NCBI GenBank assembly: GCA_016125275.1
Contig: WGMB01000007.1
Location: 372,001 to 436,000 of the forward strand
Source: Acidobacteriota bacterium
Lineage (GTDB): Bacteria; Acidobacteriota; Terriglobia; Bryobacterales; UBA6623
Length of the DNA stretch: 64,000 bases
Reading direction: 5' to 3'
Shown here: one piece after another, positions 25,514 through 34,143 of the stretch
How positions within the stretch are numbered: the first letter of the stretch is position 1
How the letters are laid out: every line of letters begins with the position of its first letter
The notes under the pieces: generated by a model
What the model saw: the letters and a program-made list of their open reading frames with translations, nothing else
Database searches by the model: none
What the model was told of the DNA's origin: nothing
Program-made: the position numbers and the translations under genes

Positions 25514-26111
25514 GCGGATCTTTCTGACCGGCTTGGCCGGAGCGGCGCTGAGCGCATGCGGCGGCGGCGAAGCCCCCGCTCCCGGGGCCGCCGAGGCGCC
25601 GCCCGCCGCGGAAGAGAAGCCGTCGTTCATCCCGGCGGACTTCCAGCCGCCCACCCTGTGGGAAGGCGACGGCTACAAGGTCGTCCCGCTCGGCCCGGAC
25701 CTCACGGAAATCGATTACAAGGCCTACATGTCGTCGATCGAGCACCTGCAAAAGACCTTCACCTACAGCACGGGCTGGCCGAACCAGGACGTGACGATGG
25801 AAGACGCCGTGAAGGACATGGACAACGAGAAGCGCCGTTTCGACACGCGCGAATCGTTCGCCTACGCCGTGCTGACCCCGGACGGGACCCGCGAGCGCGG
25901 CTGCGTCTACGTGCGGCCTTCCGGCAAGCAAGGCTACGACGCGGCGGTGCGGATGTGGGTGACGCAGGAAGAGTTCGACGCGGGCTTCGACGCCAAGCTG
26001 TTCGAGGACGTCAAGAAGTGGGTGGCCGAAACGTGGCCCTTCGAGAAAGTGGCCTACCCGGGCCGCGAGATCTCGATGGACGAGTGGAAGGCCCTGCCGG
26101 ACAAGGGCTGA
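25503..26111 (+). CDS. Lipoprotein with GNAT-like C-terminal region
   Basis: 202 residues. The start MWNRRIFLTGLAGAALSACGGG has paired arginines and a lipobox Cys; a Pro/Ala-rich linker follows. The rest resembles a group of GNAT-like proteins: GCVYVRPSGKQGYDAAVRMWVTQEEFDAGFDAKLFEDVKKWVAETWPFEKVAYPGREI. The acetyl-CoA loop (Q/RxxGxG/A) is not evident, and acetyl-CoA is absent outside the cytoplasm, so a binding role is likelier than catalysis. It overlaps the FG-GAP gene by 11 bases and closes the operon. Similarity is by eye, so the family call is tentative. Confidence 0.65.
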   Translation: MWNRRIFLTGLAGAALSACGGGEAPAPGAAEAPPAAEEKPSFIPADFQPPTLWEGDGYKVVPLGPDLTEIDYKAYMSSIEHLQKTFTYSTGWPNQDVTMEDAVKDMDNEKRRFDTRESFAYAVLTPDGTRERGCVYVRPSGKQGYDAAVRMWVTQEEFDAGFDAKLFEDVKKWVAETWPFEKVAYPGREISMDEWKALPDKG

Positions 26112-26139
26112 CGCCGGCCTAGGGATTTGCCTGGGGCGT

Positions 26140-26760
26140 TCAGCCCCGGGCGGCCTCGTCGCTCTTCTGCAACTCCAGCAGCCGCGCCACATGCTTGGCC
26201 AGCATGTCGGCCTCCAGGTTGACCTGGTCGCCGGGCCGCCGCGCGCTGAGGTTCGTCTCGCCGTAGGTGTGCGGGATGATGGCGACCTCCACCACGTCCC
26301 CGTCCAGCTTGGCGATCGTCAGGCTGATGCCGTCGATGGCGATGCTGCCCTTGTAGACTAGGTGCGGCCGCATCGGGGGCGGCGTGCGGACCCGCAGCCG
26401 CCAGTTCCCGTCGCCCAGCTCGTCGAGCGCGAGCAACTCGCCCACGGCGTCCACATGGCCTTGCACGAAGTGGCCGCTCAGCCGCGAGGTCGGCAGCAAG
26501 GGCCGCTCGAGATTCACCCGCGAACCCGCATGCAGCGCGCTCAGGTTGGTCTTGTCGAGGGTTTCCGGCGACAGGTCGGCCGTAAAGCCTTCGCCGGTGA
26601 TCTCCACCGCCGTCAGGCAGCAGCCGTTGACGGCGATCGACCCGCCGATCTCCAGGTCGGACAAGACGACCTTCGCGCCAACCGCCAGCCGAGCGCCACC
26701 GGCCGGCAGCGGCTCGAACGCGGCGATCTCGCCGGTCTCCTCGATGATGCCCGTGAACAT
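26140..26760 (-). CDS. ribE: Riboflavin synthase, alpha subunit
   Basis: 206 residues. It converts two 6,7-dimethyl-8-ribityllumazines to riboflavin plus a pyrimidine by-product. The start [12 protein letters not shown] is diagnostic. Two lumazine-binding repeats follow: INGCCLT-type motif VNGCCLTAVEI in the first and GSIAIDGISLTI in the second, with SGHFVQGHVD between them. Last gene of the ftsY-ribD-ribE run; its ATG overlaps the ribD stop as ATGA. No FMN riboswitch was found upstream, because the unit is expressed from ftsY. Confidence 0.97.
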   Translation of the reverse strand: MFTGIIEETGEIAAFEPLPAGGARLAVGAKVVLSDLEIGGSIAVNGCCLTAVEITGEGFTADLSPETLDKTNLSALHAGSRVNLERPLLPTSRLSGHFVQGHVDAVGELLALDELGDGNWRLRVRTPPPMRPHLVYKGSIAIDGISLTIAKLDGDVVEVAIIPHTYGETNLSARRPGDQVNLEADMLAKHVARLLELQKSDEAARG

Positions 26761-27869
26761 CAGGTGTAGGCTTCGACGGCGAACTCGTCCGGGCCGACCA
26801 TGAAGGTCCGCAAGCCGTGAAGCTGGATCGCCCCCGACCGGCTACGGCGGCCCACGCCGCCCGCCATCGGCAGCGAATCGAGCCCGCCCAGAATCTTCGG
26901 TGCGTAGTAGATCAGCAGCTTGTTGACGATCTCTTCGTCCAGTGCAGCCCAGTTGAGCTTCGCCCCGGCCTCGATCATCAGCGAGGTCATGTGCTGCTTG
27001 CCCAGCCAGTCCACCACGGCCCGCAAGTCGACCCGGCCGCGTGCGGCGTCCATCACGTACACCGGAATGCCGCGCTGCTCCAGGGCTTCCCGGCGCTTGG
27101 GCACCGCCGCCGAGGTCGTCACGATCACCAGGTCGTCCTGGAAGGATTCGACCAGCTTCGACTCCAGCGGCAGCCGGCACAGCGAATCCGCAATGATCCG
27201 TAGCAGCGGGCGCCGCCGCGGCAGCCCGGAGCGGTCGGTGAGTTGCGGATCGTCTTGCAAGACCGTGCCGATGCCGGTCAGGATGGCGTCGTGCGCGTGG
27301 CGGATCTTCTGCACGTGCGCGCGGGCCGTCTCGGAGGTGATCCAGCCGGAGTTGTCGTCCGGTGCGGCGATCTTGCCGTCGAGCGTCGCCGCGGTCTTGA
27401 GCGTCACGAACGGCGTGCCGGTGCGGATGTAATGGAAGAAGGCCTCGTTGAGGCGGTGGGCTTCTCCCCGCAGCTCCTCGGCGATCTCCACCTCCACGCC
27501 GCCGGCGCGCAACTTGTCAAAGCCGCCGCCCTGCACCTGCGGGTTCTCGTCCTCCAGCGGGCACACCACCCGGGCCACGCCCGATTCCACGACGGCGTCC
27601 GCGCACGGGGCCGTCCGGCCGTAGTGGCTGCACGGCTCGAGCGTCACATACAGCGTTCCGCCGCGCGCCGCCACGCCGGCCTGCTCGAGCGCCAGCGCTT
27701 CGGCATGCTTGACGCCCTCGTAGGTGTGAAAACCTTCGCCGACTTTGCGGCCCTCGGCGTCGACCACGACGGCGCCAACCAGAGGATTCGGGCTGGCCTG
27801 CGCCACCCCTCGGGCCGCCAGCTCGAGCGCCTCGAGCATCCAGCGGCGATCGGTATCGGTCCAGCTCAT
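26760..27869 (-). CDS. ribD: Bifunctional diaminohydroxyphosphoribosylaminopyrimidine deaminase / reductase RibD
   Basis: 369 residues carrying two steps of riboflavin synthesis. The N-terminal deaminase domain has the zinc motifs HAEALAL and [15 protein letters not shown]. The C-terminal reductase domain (about 150-360) has [33 protein letters not shown] and [21 protein letters not shown]. The gene overlaps ftsY at its start and ribE at its stop (ATGA in both cases). An insertion-like stretch [19 protein letters not shown] looks slightly longer than usual. Confidence 0.96.
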   Translation of the reverse strand: MSWTDTDRRWMLEALELAARGVAQASPNPLVGAVVVDAEGRKVGEGFHTYEGVKHAEALALEQAGVAARGGTLYVTLEPCSHYGRTAPCADAVVESGVARVVCPLEDENPQVQGGGFDKLRAGGVEVEIAEELRGEAHRLNEAFFHYIRTGTPFVTLKTAATLDGKIAAPDDNSGWITSETARAHVQKIRHAHDAILTGIGTVLQDDPQLTDRSGLPRRRPLLRIIADSLCRLPLESKLVESFQDDLVIVTTSAAVPKRREALEQRGIPVYVMDAARGRVDLRAVVDWLGKQHMTSLMIEAGAKLNWAALDEEIVNKLLIYYAPKILGGLDSLPMAGGVGRRSRSGAIQLHGLRTFMVGPDEFAVEAYT

Positions 27870-28816
27870 GCCTGAAACAGAGCCCTCACAAAGCTCTCGG
27901 CGTCGAACTCTTCGAGATCGCCGATCTTTTCGCCCACGCCCACGTAGCGGATGGGGAGGTTCAGCTCGCGCGCGATCGCCACGGCGATGCCGCCCTTGGC
28001 CGTGCCGTCGAGCTTGGTGAGCACCAAGCCGGTGACGCCGGCGGTCTCGGTGAACTGCCGGGCCTGCTCCAGGCCGTTCTGCCCGGTCACCGCGTCGAGC
28101 ACCAGCAACGTCTCGTGCGGAGCGCCGTCGACCAGCCGGCCGGCGGTGCGGCGGATCTTCTCGAGCTCGGACATCAGCCCGGCCTTGTTGTGCAGCCGTC
28201 CGGCGGTGTCGACCACCACCACGTCCACGCCGCGCGCCTTGGCGGCCTGCAGCGCGTCATAGAGCACCGCGCTGGGGTCTGCGCCGGCCTTCTGCTTGAT
28301 CACCTCGATGCCGGTGCGCTCGCCCCAAACTTCCAGCTGTTCGGTGGCGGCGGCGCGGAAGGTGTCTCCGGCGGCCAGCAGCACCTTCTTGCCTTCGCTC
28401 TTGAGCCGGTTGGCCAGCTTGCCGATCGTGGTCGTCTTGCCGGTGCCGTTCACGCCCACCACCAGCACCACCTGCGGCGAGCCCACCGCGCGGACCTTGC
28501 CGTCGCCGGCCTTCTGCAGGATCTCGATCATGTGGCGGGCGATCGATTCCTTGAGCTGCGAGGGGTCCGAGAGCTCCTTGCGGCTGAGCTGCCGCCGAAT
28601 CTGGTCCAGGATCTCGTCCGTCGTCCTGACGCCCAAGTCCCCGGAAATCAGCGTCATCTCCAGCTCTTCGAGCAATTCCTCGTCGATCACCTTCCGGCCT
28701 TGGAAGATGTCGTCGATCTGCTCGACGAAGGTATCGCGCGTCTTCTCGACCGCTTTCTTGAAGCGCTCGAACAGGGAAGGCTTCGGCGGGGGAGCCGAAA
28801 ACAGGGTCGTAATCAT
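27866..28816 (-). CDS. ftsY: Signal recognition particle receptor FtsY
   Basis: 316 residues. SRP-receptor GTPase that docks ribosome-SRP complexes at the membrane. The N domain starts [17 protein letters not shown] and the G domain carries G1 [15 protein letters not shown], the DTFRAAA element, G3 [10 protein letters not shown]4 [10 protein letters not shown] and the closing [13 protein letters not shown]. The acidic A domain is nearly absent, as in many non-enterobacterial FtsY. A minus-strand TATGAT around 28868-28873 may be its promoter. It heads a run with ribD and ribE, joined by an ATGA overlap. Confidence 0.97.
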   Translation of the reverse strand: MITTLFSAPPPKPSLFERFKKAVEKTRDTFVEQIDDIFQGRKVIDEELLEELEMTLISGDLGVRTTDEILDQIRRQLSRKELSDPSQLKESIARHMIEILQKAGDGKVRAVGSPQVVLVVGVNGTGKTTTIGKLANRLKSEGKKVLLAAGDTFRAAATEQLEVWGERTGIEVIKQKAGADPSAVLYDALQAAKARGVDVVVVDTAGRLHNKAGLMSELEKIRRTAGRLVDGAPHETLLVLDAVTGQNGLEQARQFTETAGVTGLVLTKLDGTAKGGIAVAIARELNLPIRYVGVGEKIGDLEEFDAESFVRALFQA

Positions 28817-28867
28817 GATCAGGGGCGCGAGACGGCTCGGCCGAGAGCCGCCTCCGGATATCAGCGA

Positions 28868-30244
28868 TCATACCATTGCGGGGGGCGGGGCCTGGCCGCG
28901 GGAGCCCCCCGCGGGCGCCGCCGGCGGACTCCCCTCCAGCGGCAGGGCGATCTCCACCTCCAGCCCCGGCGCGGCGTTGCGCGCCGTAATGCGGCCGCCG
29001 TGGGACTCCACCGCGCGGCGTGCGATCGTCAGCCCCAGCCCCACCCCGCCGGTCTCTCGACTGCGGTCCGTCTCGGCGCGATAGAACGGGTTGAACAGGT
29101 GCGGCAACGCCGACTCCGGCGCGCCCGGCCCGCGATCCCGCACCCGCACGATTGCTTCCACCGCATCCCGGACCAGTGCGACGTCCACTGCCGTGCCTTC
29201 CGGCGCGAACCGCACCGCGTTGCGAATCACGTTCTCGATCGCGCGCCGCAGCGCCTCTCGGTCGCCGCGCAGCGTCACGGCCTCGCCCGCCCGCCACTCG
29301 ATGCGCCGGCCGCGGGCCTCGGCCTCCAGCCGGCAGGTCGAGACCACCTCGCTCGCCACCTCGTCGAGACGCACGGGAGCGAAGGCGCGGCGGGCGCCGG
29401 GCTCGGCGGGCCGGTGGGCGGACAGGATCTCGCCCACCAACTCGTTGAGCCGCTCGGCCTCGCGCTCGATCTGCGCCAGCGTCTCGGCGTCGCCGGGGTC
29501 GTCCCGCAGCAGGTCCGCCGCGATCGTCAGTCGCGCCAGCGGCGAGCGCAGCTCGTGCGAAATGTCCAGCAGCAGCCGGCGCTGGCCCGCCACCAGCTCA
29601 TTGGTCCGGTCGGCCATCTGGTCGAAGCTGCGCGCCAGTTGTCCCAACTCGTCGCTACGGTCCGAGCCGATGCGCGCCTCCGTCTCGCCCTGTCCGAAGC
29701 GCTCCACCGCCGCTTGGAGCTGCCGCAGCGGTTTGGTCACGTGCCGCGCCAGGGCCCAGCACAGTCCCACGGACGCCAGCAGCACCAGCGCCATCGCGGG
29801 CCGCGAGAAGGAGTTGGCGATCACTCCGCGCGACACCGGCAAGAAGATCCGCGCCCGGCCGTCGCTCGATAGCGACGTGAGCACCGGCTGCCGCCAGCGG
29901 AACACCGTCGTCGTGCCCCAGCGCCCCGCCGTGCGCGCCAGCACGCCGCGGTCAGTCCCGTCCACCAGGTCCGCGCCCGCCGGGTCGGTGAGGTAGACGC
30001 GTCCGCCCAGGGCCGCCTCGATCCTCCGCCGATAGGCCGCCAGCGCCTCCCGGCCGCCGCCGTCGAGCTCCGCCAGCGCCTGGTCGGCGTGCGCCCGCAG
30101 CAGCCGGCCCACCACGGCGTCGAGCAGTGTGGGGTGGCCGCTGAGCTGATTCACCACCACCGCCGCCACGCTCGCCGTCACCGTCGCGACCAGAAACCAC
30201 AGCAGGATCTTCGCGAACAGGGAGCGGGCGATCAGGGCGCGCAA
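28868..30244 (-). CDS. Sensor histidine kinase, CpxA-like
   Basis: 458 residues: membrane helix near residues 12-32, a periplasmic sensor loop to ~155, a second helix (FSRPAMALVLLASVGLCWALA), a HAMP linker, then HisKA with LLDISHELRSPLARL (phospho-acceptor His) and an HATPase domain with NVIRNAVRFAPEG, DRGPGAPES and GGVGLGLTIARR. The HAMP-H-box style and the gene order (response regulator, kinase, opposite a Spy/CpxP-like gene) match the Cpx envelope-stress system. The start is TTG 30244, with GGAGG 5 bases upstream. It follows the response-regulator gene after a 55-base gap. Confidence 0.93.
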   Translation of the reverse strand: MRALIARSLFAKILLWFLVATVTASVAAVVVNQLSGHPTLLDAVVGRLLRAHADQALAELDGGGREALAAYRRRIEAALGGRVYLTDPAGADLVDGTDRGVLARTAGRWGTTTVFRWRQPVLTSLSSDGRARIFLPVSRGVIANSFSRPAMALVLLASVGLCWALARHVTKPLRQLQAAVERFGQGETEARIGSDRSDELGQLARSFDQMADRTNELVAGQRRLLLDISHELRSPLARLTIAADLLRDDPGDAETLAQIEREAERLNELVGEILSAHRPAEPGARRAFAPVRLDEVASEVVSTCRLEAEARGRRIEWRAGEAVTLRGDREALRRAIENVIRNAVRFAPEGTAVDVALVRDAVEAIVRVRDRGPGAPESALPHLFNPFYRAETDRSRETGGVGLGLTIARRAVESHGGRITARNAAPGLEVEIALPLEGSPPAAPAGGSRGQAPPPAMV

Positions 30245-30299
30245 CAGTCCCTCCCCGAGCGGAGCGCTCGGTCGTCGCCCGAGGCCCCCGGTCCCCGCG

Positions 30300-30986
30300 T
30301 CATTCCCTCTCCGCCGCCGACCGCACGAACTGGTAACCCACGCCCCGTACGGTCTTGATCAAGGGCCGGTCGCCGCCGAGCTTCTTGCGCAGGTGGCTGA
30401 CGTGAACGTCCACGGAGCGGTCGAAGGGGTTCGCCGCCCGGCCGTCCAGGCGCTCCAGCAGCGCGTCGCGCGAGAGCACGCGGCCGGCCGATTCCAGCAG
30501 CGCCGCCAGCAGGTCGAGCTCCGTCGTCGTCAGCTCCACCGGCTCGCCGTCGCGCGTCACCGAGCGCTCGCCGGGGTCCAGACGCACCCCGTTGGCCTCC
30601 AGCACCGCGGCCGGGTCCGGCTTGGGCGGCGCGGACCGCCGCAAAATGGCGCGGATGCGGGCCACCAGCTCGCGCGGGTGGAAGGGTTTCGAGAGGTAGT
30701 CGTCAGCGCCGATCTCCAGGCCCACGATGCGGTCGAGCTCTTCGCCCCGCGCCGTCAGCATCAGCACCGGCGTTTGCGACTCCCGCCGCAGCCGGCGCAA
30801 TACCTCGAAGCCGTCCAGCCGCGGCAGCATCACGTCCAGCACGATCAGCTCCGGCGGTTCGCGCAGCGCCTCGTTCAGCCCGCCCATGCCGTCGTGGATG
30901 AAGCGCGCCGTCAGGCTTTCGCGCGCGAAGACCTTGCGCAGCAGCTCGCACAGCTCCACGTCATCGTCGATGACCAGAATCGCCAT
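30300..30986 (-). CDS. OmpR-family response regulator, CpxR-like
   Basis: 228 residues. Receiver domain: acidic pocket in VIDDDVELC, phospho-acceptor Asp in LIVLDVMLPRLDGFEV, Thr in MLTARG, Lys in LSKPFHPREL. The C-terminal winged helix (about 130-225) ends with SVDVHVSHLRKKLGGD and IKTVRGVGYQFV. It pairs with the downstream kinase and is divergent from a Spy/CpxP-like gene, which it probably controls. ATG 30986 has a minus-strand TATCCT box 8 bases upstream and no Shine-Dalgarno site, so the message may be leaderless. Confidence 0.95.
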   Translation of the reverse strand: MAILVIDDDVELCELLRKVFARESLTARFIHDGMGGLNEALREPPELIVLDVMLPRLDGFEVLRRLRRESQTPVLMLTARGEELDRIVGLEIGADDYLSKPFHPRELVARIRAILRRSAPPKPDPAAVLEANGVRLDPGERSVTRDGEPVELTTTELDLLAALLESAGRVLSRDALLERLDGRAANPFDRSVDVHVSHLRKKLGGDRPLIKTVRGVGYQFVRSAAERE

Positions 30987-30994
30987 TCGCCGTC

Positions 30995-31000
30995 AGGATA
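30995..31000 (-). promoter_or_regulatory. -10-like box TATCCT of the response-regulator gene
   Basis: On the minus strand TATCCT ends 8 bases before the ATG at 30986, with no ribosome-binding site between. It belongs to the leaderless-type pattern seen elsewhere in the window. Confidence 0.45.
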
Positions 31001-31028
31001 GCGCCGCCCAAAACAGCGCGCCCGCGTC

Positions 31029-31045
31029 CTTCACAAACCTTAACG
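31029..31045 (+). promoter_or_regulatory. Candidate operator for the Cpx-like regulator
   Basis: CTTCACAAACCTTAACG lies in the gap between the divergent regulator and Spy-like genes. Two half sites (TTCAC and CTTAAC) about 10 bases apart fit the direct-repeat style of OmpR/PhoB-family regulators. No second copy was tested, so this is a guess from position and shape. Confidence 0.35.
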
Positions 31046-31104
31046 CCGCCCACATCCGGCCTCAACATTCATCCCGCATTCTCAGAACCAAGGAGACACA
31101 AACC

Positions 31105-31578
31105 ATGTTGAGACGATTCGTTATTCCGCTCTCCGTGCTGGCCGTTTTCGGCGTCCTCGGCGGCGTCGCTCTGGCCGTAGCGCCCCCTCACCGCGCCGCG
31201 GGCCTCTTCCACGGCCCGGCCTTCTGGGGAGGCGCCGGGCCGGAGCGCTTCCACGCACTGATCGCGGACGTGCTGGGGCTCGACGAATCCCAGCAAACCC
31301 AGATCGAATCCATCGCCTCCACCGCCAAGCAGGCCATCGAGCCCCAGCGGCTCGCCTTGCAGGCGGCCCGTGACGAGATCCGCGACGCCATTCGCTCCGG
31401 CGCTCCCGAGAGCGAAGTGCGCGCCCTCGCCGAAGCGCAGGCGGCCCCGATCGCCGTCATCTTGGGAGAGGTCGCCGTCGGCCTGTCGCGAGCCTACGCC
31501 GTGCTGACGCCCGAACAGCAGCAGCGGGCGATCGAGATCCACGATCGCTTCGAAAAGCGTCGCCAGTCCCAGCAGTAA
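31105..31578 (+). CDS. Spy/CpxP-like periplasmic protein
   Basis: 157 residues with a signal peptide (LRRFVIPLSVLAVFGVLGGVALAVA). The mature part is helical, with LGLDESQQTQIESIASTAKQAIEPQR, EIRDAIRSGAPESEVRALAEAQA and AYAVLTPEQQQRAIEI; the LTPEQ(Q) element is the usual Spy/CpxP/RcnB-family hallmark. Such proteins bind misfolded proteins or metal and damp the Cpx sensor. Start ATG 31105 has AAGGAGA 8 bases upstream. Divergent from the Cpx-like regulator, as expected for a target. Confidence 0.85.
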   Translation: MLRRFVIPLSVLAVFGVLGGVALAVAPPHRAAGLFHGPAFWGGAGPERFHALIADVLGLDESQQTQIESIASTAKQAIEPQRLALQAARDEIRDAIRSGAPESEVRALAEAQAAPIAVILGEVAVGLSRAYAVLTPEQQQRAIEIHDRFEKRRQSQQ

Positions 31579-31622
31579 GCGCCCCTCTGACCGATACGAA
31601 ACTGAAAGGAGAATCCAACGCC

Positions 31623-32078
31623 ATGAATATCCGTACGATCCTCACCGCCTTCGCGCTCTGCGCCTTCCTGTCCACTCCGGCCGCCTTCGCCAAGAAGCGC
31701 ACCGTTTCCAACGACAAGGGCGGTTCGGTCACCACCACCAAGACGGCCGAAGAAGGCTCCGTCACCACCACCAAGACCGCTACTGCGGCTGACGGCCAGA
31801 CCGCCGGTACGCAGCGCGTCCAGAGCTGGGACCCGGAGACGAACACCCGTTCCACCTCGCGCACGGCCACCGGGCCCGACGGCCAAACCGCCACCGCCGG
31901 CGGCTCGGCGACCTACACCAACAACGGCGACGGAACCGCCACGCGCAACGCCACCTCCACCGGCTACGGCGGACACACCCGCACCAGCACGGCCACCGGC
32001 AACGCGCAAGAGTCGAGCTCGACGGTCGAGCACCGCAACGGCGCGACCACCACCAAGACCCGCAAGCGCAGCAAGTAG
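31623..32078 (+). CDS. Thr/Gly-rich secreted repeat protein
   Basis: 151 residues with a signal peptide (TILTAFALCAFLSTPAAFA). The mature part is very rich in Thr, Gly, Ala and Asn. It repeats KGGSVTTTKTA and EEGSVTTTKTA, then GPDGQTATAGG and GHTRTSTATGN. No known domain; it resembles short secreted low-complexity proteins. It follows the Spy-like gene by 44 bases, and AAGGAG lies before the ATG, so it is probably in the same transcript and under the same regulator. Function unknown; an envelope or surface role is a guess. Confidence 0.8.
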   Translation: MNIRTILTAFALCAFLSTPAAFAKKRTVSNDKGGSVTTTKTAEEGSVTTTKTATAADGQTAGTQRVQSWDPETNTRSTSRTATGPDGQTATAGGSATYTNNGDGTATRNATSTGYGGHTRTSTATGNAQESSSTVEHRNGATTTKTRKRSK

Positions 32079-32123
32079 CGCCGCCGATTCCTCCGGCCGG
32101 GGTTCGATGCTAAGATCCACGGC

Positions 32124-33413
32124 ATGCGGACCCTGGCCCTCCTTCTTCTCTGTCTCGCGCCGCTGTGCGCCGAATGGCCGCAGTGGCGCGGTCCTTTGCT
32201 CAACGGAACCAACCCCGAGGCGCACAACGTCCCCGTCGAGTGGAGCGAGACCAAGAACGTGGCCTGGCGGCTGAAGCTGCCCAACTGGGCCGCCGCCACG
32301 CCCATCGTCTGGGGCGATACGGTGTTCGTCACCTCCGCCGAAGAGGGCTTTCAGGGCTTCAAGGGCTCCGGCCAGTCCGGCGAATCGAACAAGGACAAGC
32401 TCCTGCTGCTGGCCGTCGACCGCGCCACCGGCGCCATCCGCTGGCGGCGCGTGATGGGCGACGGCAATCGGCTGGGCAACAAGCAGAACATGGCTTCGCC
32501 CTCGCCCGTCACCGACGGCGAGCACGTCTGGACGATGACCGGCAACGGCGAGCTGGCCTGCTGGGACTTCGAGGGCAACAAGAAGTGGGAGCGCAGCCTG
32601 GAGGGCGACTACGGCAAGATCGGGCTGCAGTTCGGCTACGGCTCCTCGCCGGTGCTGCATGAAGGTCGGCTGTACGTGCAGGTGCTGCACGGCTTTCTCA
32701 CCGACGACCCTTCCTACCTGGTCGCCTTTGACGCCGCCTCCGGCCGCCCCATCTGGAAGGTCGAGCGGCCCACTGACGCCCCGCACGAGTCGCCGGACTC
32801 CTACTCCACCGCCACCCTGCTCGAGCGCAACGGCGCGACCCAGCTCATCGTGGCCGGCGGCGACTACCTGACCGGCCATGACCTGCGCACCGGCAAGGAG
32901 CTGTGGCGCGTGGGCGGCATGAACCCGGACAAGGCCACCAACTACCGCACCATCGCCTCGGCGCTGGTCGTCGGAGACATGGTCCTCACCCCCAGCCGCC
33001 GCCGTCCCTTCATCGCCTTCCAGATCGGCCGCGAGCCCGAGCGCATGTGGGACACCGACTACGGCCCGGACGTGCCCACCCCCACCAGCGACGGCGAGCG
33101 CCTCTACATCATTGACGACAAAGGCGTGGCGCTGTGCCTGCGGGTGGCCGACGGCAGCGTGGTCTGGGACCGCCAGCGCATCGAGCCGGGAACCTACAGC
33201 GCCTCGCCCATCCTGGCTGACGGCAAGATCTACGCCATCAGCGAGGACGGGACCACCAGCGTGCTGCGGGCCGGTGACAGCTTCGAGGTGCTGGCCGTCA
33301 ACAAGCTCAACGACTACACGCTCGCCACCCCGGCGATTGTCGGCGACCAGATCTTCATCCGGACCTCGCAATACCTTTACTGCATCCGCAACGGAGCGGG
33401 CTCGGGGGACTAG
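32124..33413 (+). CDS. Exported PQQ-like beta-propeller repeat protein
   Basis: 429 residues with a signal peptide (MRTLALLLLCLAPLCAEW). Repeated blades of the form LLLLAVDRATGAIRWRR, YLVAFDAASGRPIWKV, LTGHDLRTGKELWRVGG and LCLRVADGSVVWDRQ carry the W and G of PQQ/BamB-type propellers. The start WPQWRGPLLNGTN is typical of the PQQ-binding-like family widespread in Planctomycetes and Acidobacteriota. Whether it binds PQQ or only folds alike is unknown. A TAAGAT box lies 7 bases before the ATG, with no ribosome site. Confidence 0.9.
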   Translation: MRTLALLLLCLAPLCAEWPQWRGPLLNGTNPEAHNVPVEWSETKNVAWRLKLPNWAAATPIVWGDTVFVTSAEEGFQGFKGSGQSGESNKDKLLLLAVDRATGAIRWRRVMGDGNRLGNKQNMASPSPVTDGEHVWTMTGNGELACWDFEGNKKWERSLEGDYGKIGLQFGYGSSPVLHEGRLYVQVLHGFLTDDPSYLVAFDAASGRPIWKVERPTDAPHESPDSYSTATLLERNGATQLIVAGGDYLTGHDLRTGKELWRVGGMNPDKATNYRTIASALVVGDMVLTPSRRRPFIAFQIGREPERMWDTDYGPDVPTPTSDGERLYIIDDKGVALCLRVADGSVVWDRQRIEPGTYSASPILADGKIYAISEDGTTSVLRAGDSFEVLAVNKLNDYTLATPAIVGDQIFIRTSQYLYCIRNGAGSGD

Positions 33414-33499
33414 TCCCGACCCGCGCAGCCAGGGGCCGGCCGCACAGCCTTTGGTTGACGCTATGGGAGGGCGGCGTTAGGCTAGTGAATTCTGAAGCA

Positions 33500-34078
33500 A
33501 TGCGCGTGTATCGTCCCGCCAGCCAGTATCTCCCGGCCAGCTTGGTCGCCGCCTCGCTGGGAGCGTTCTCGGCGTGGTGCGGGTTCGAGTGGAGCTTGGC
33601 GTTCATCCCCGCGGGGTTGTTCGTCCTCAGCGCGGCCTTGCTGTACTATCTCGGCTCGCGGCCTCCCATCGAGGTGACCGACCGCGGCCTGCGCATCGGC
33701 GACCGCTCGATCGTCTGGTCGGACATCGACCGCATCGAGACGACCTCCTGGAACGCGCCGCTGGTCCTGAAGCTGACCCTCACCGATTCGCGCAAGCTGC
33801 GTCTGGTCTATCCAGGAGATGTGGCTTCGGCGGACCGTTTGTGGCGTGAGATTCGGCGCAAGGCGCGGGCGGCCCGGCGCCGCCAGACCGAGGCTTCGTT
33901 GAACGAGCAGAACGAAGGGCGTCCTGATCCGGCCGTGCTGCGCGCTCCTCGCTCGCGGCTGTTGCGGCACGAAGACGAGCAGGAGATCAACGAGCTCTAC
34001 CGCCAACTCAAGGCCGTGGGCCGCTTGGATTCCAGCGCCGGAGGCTCGGACGAGCGCGCGGAAGACGCCCGCAACTGA
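33500..34078 (+). CDS. Membrane protein with PH-like domain
   Basis: 192 residues: two membrane helices (LPASLVAASLGAFSAWCGF, LAFIPAGLFVLSAALLYYLG), then a bacterial PH-like domain (IEVTDRGLRIGDRSIVWSDIDRIETTSW, VLKLTLTDSRKLRLVYPG), and a basic, glutamine-rich tail. Domains like this occur in uncharacterised bPH proteins; function unknown. ATG 33500 is chosen; GTG 33485 is possible. It lies on the same strand just before the ABC exporter genes, separated by a hairpin. Confidence 0.65.
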   Translation: MRVYRPASQYLPASLVAASLGAFSAWCGFEWSLAFIPAGLFVLSAALLYYLGSRPPIEVTDRGLRIGDRSIVWSDIDRIETTSWNAPLVLKLTLTDSRKLRLVYPGDVASADRLWREIRRKARAARRRQTEASLNEQNEGRPDPAVLRAPRSRLLRHEDEQEINELYRQLKAVGRLDSSAGGSDERAEDARN

Positions 34079-34107
34079 TCGTCCGCTCCTGTAGGAAACC
34101 TTCCGCC

Positions 34108-34127
34108 GCGGGAAGCGCCCTTCCCGC
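34108..34127 (+). terminator. Short perfect hairpin before the ABC exporter genes
   Basis: GCGGGAAG (34108-34115) pairs with CTTCCCGC (34120-34127) around a 4-base loop. No strong T-run follows, so it may be a weak terminator or an RNA-stability element. Confidence 0.4.
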
Positions 34128-34143
34128 TGTCTTACAGCCTCCC

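Noticed and set aside
26131-26150. Hairpin at the end of the ribE gene
   Set aside because: It overlaps the stop codon and has no T-run on either strand, so it was not called a terminator.
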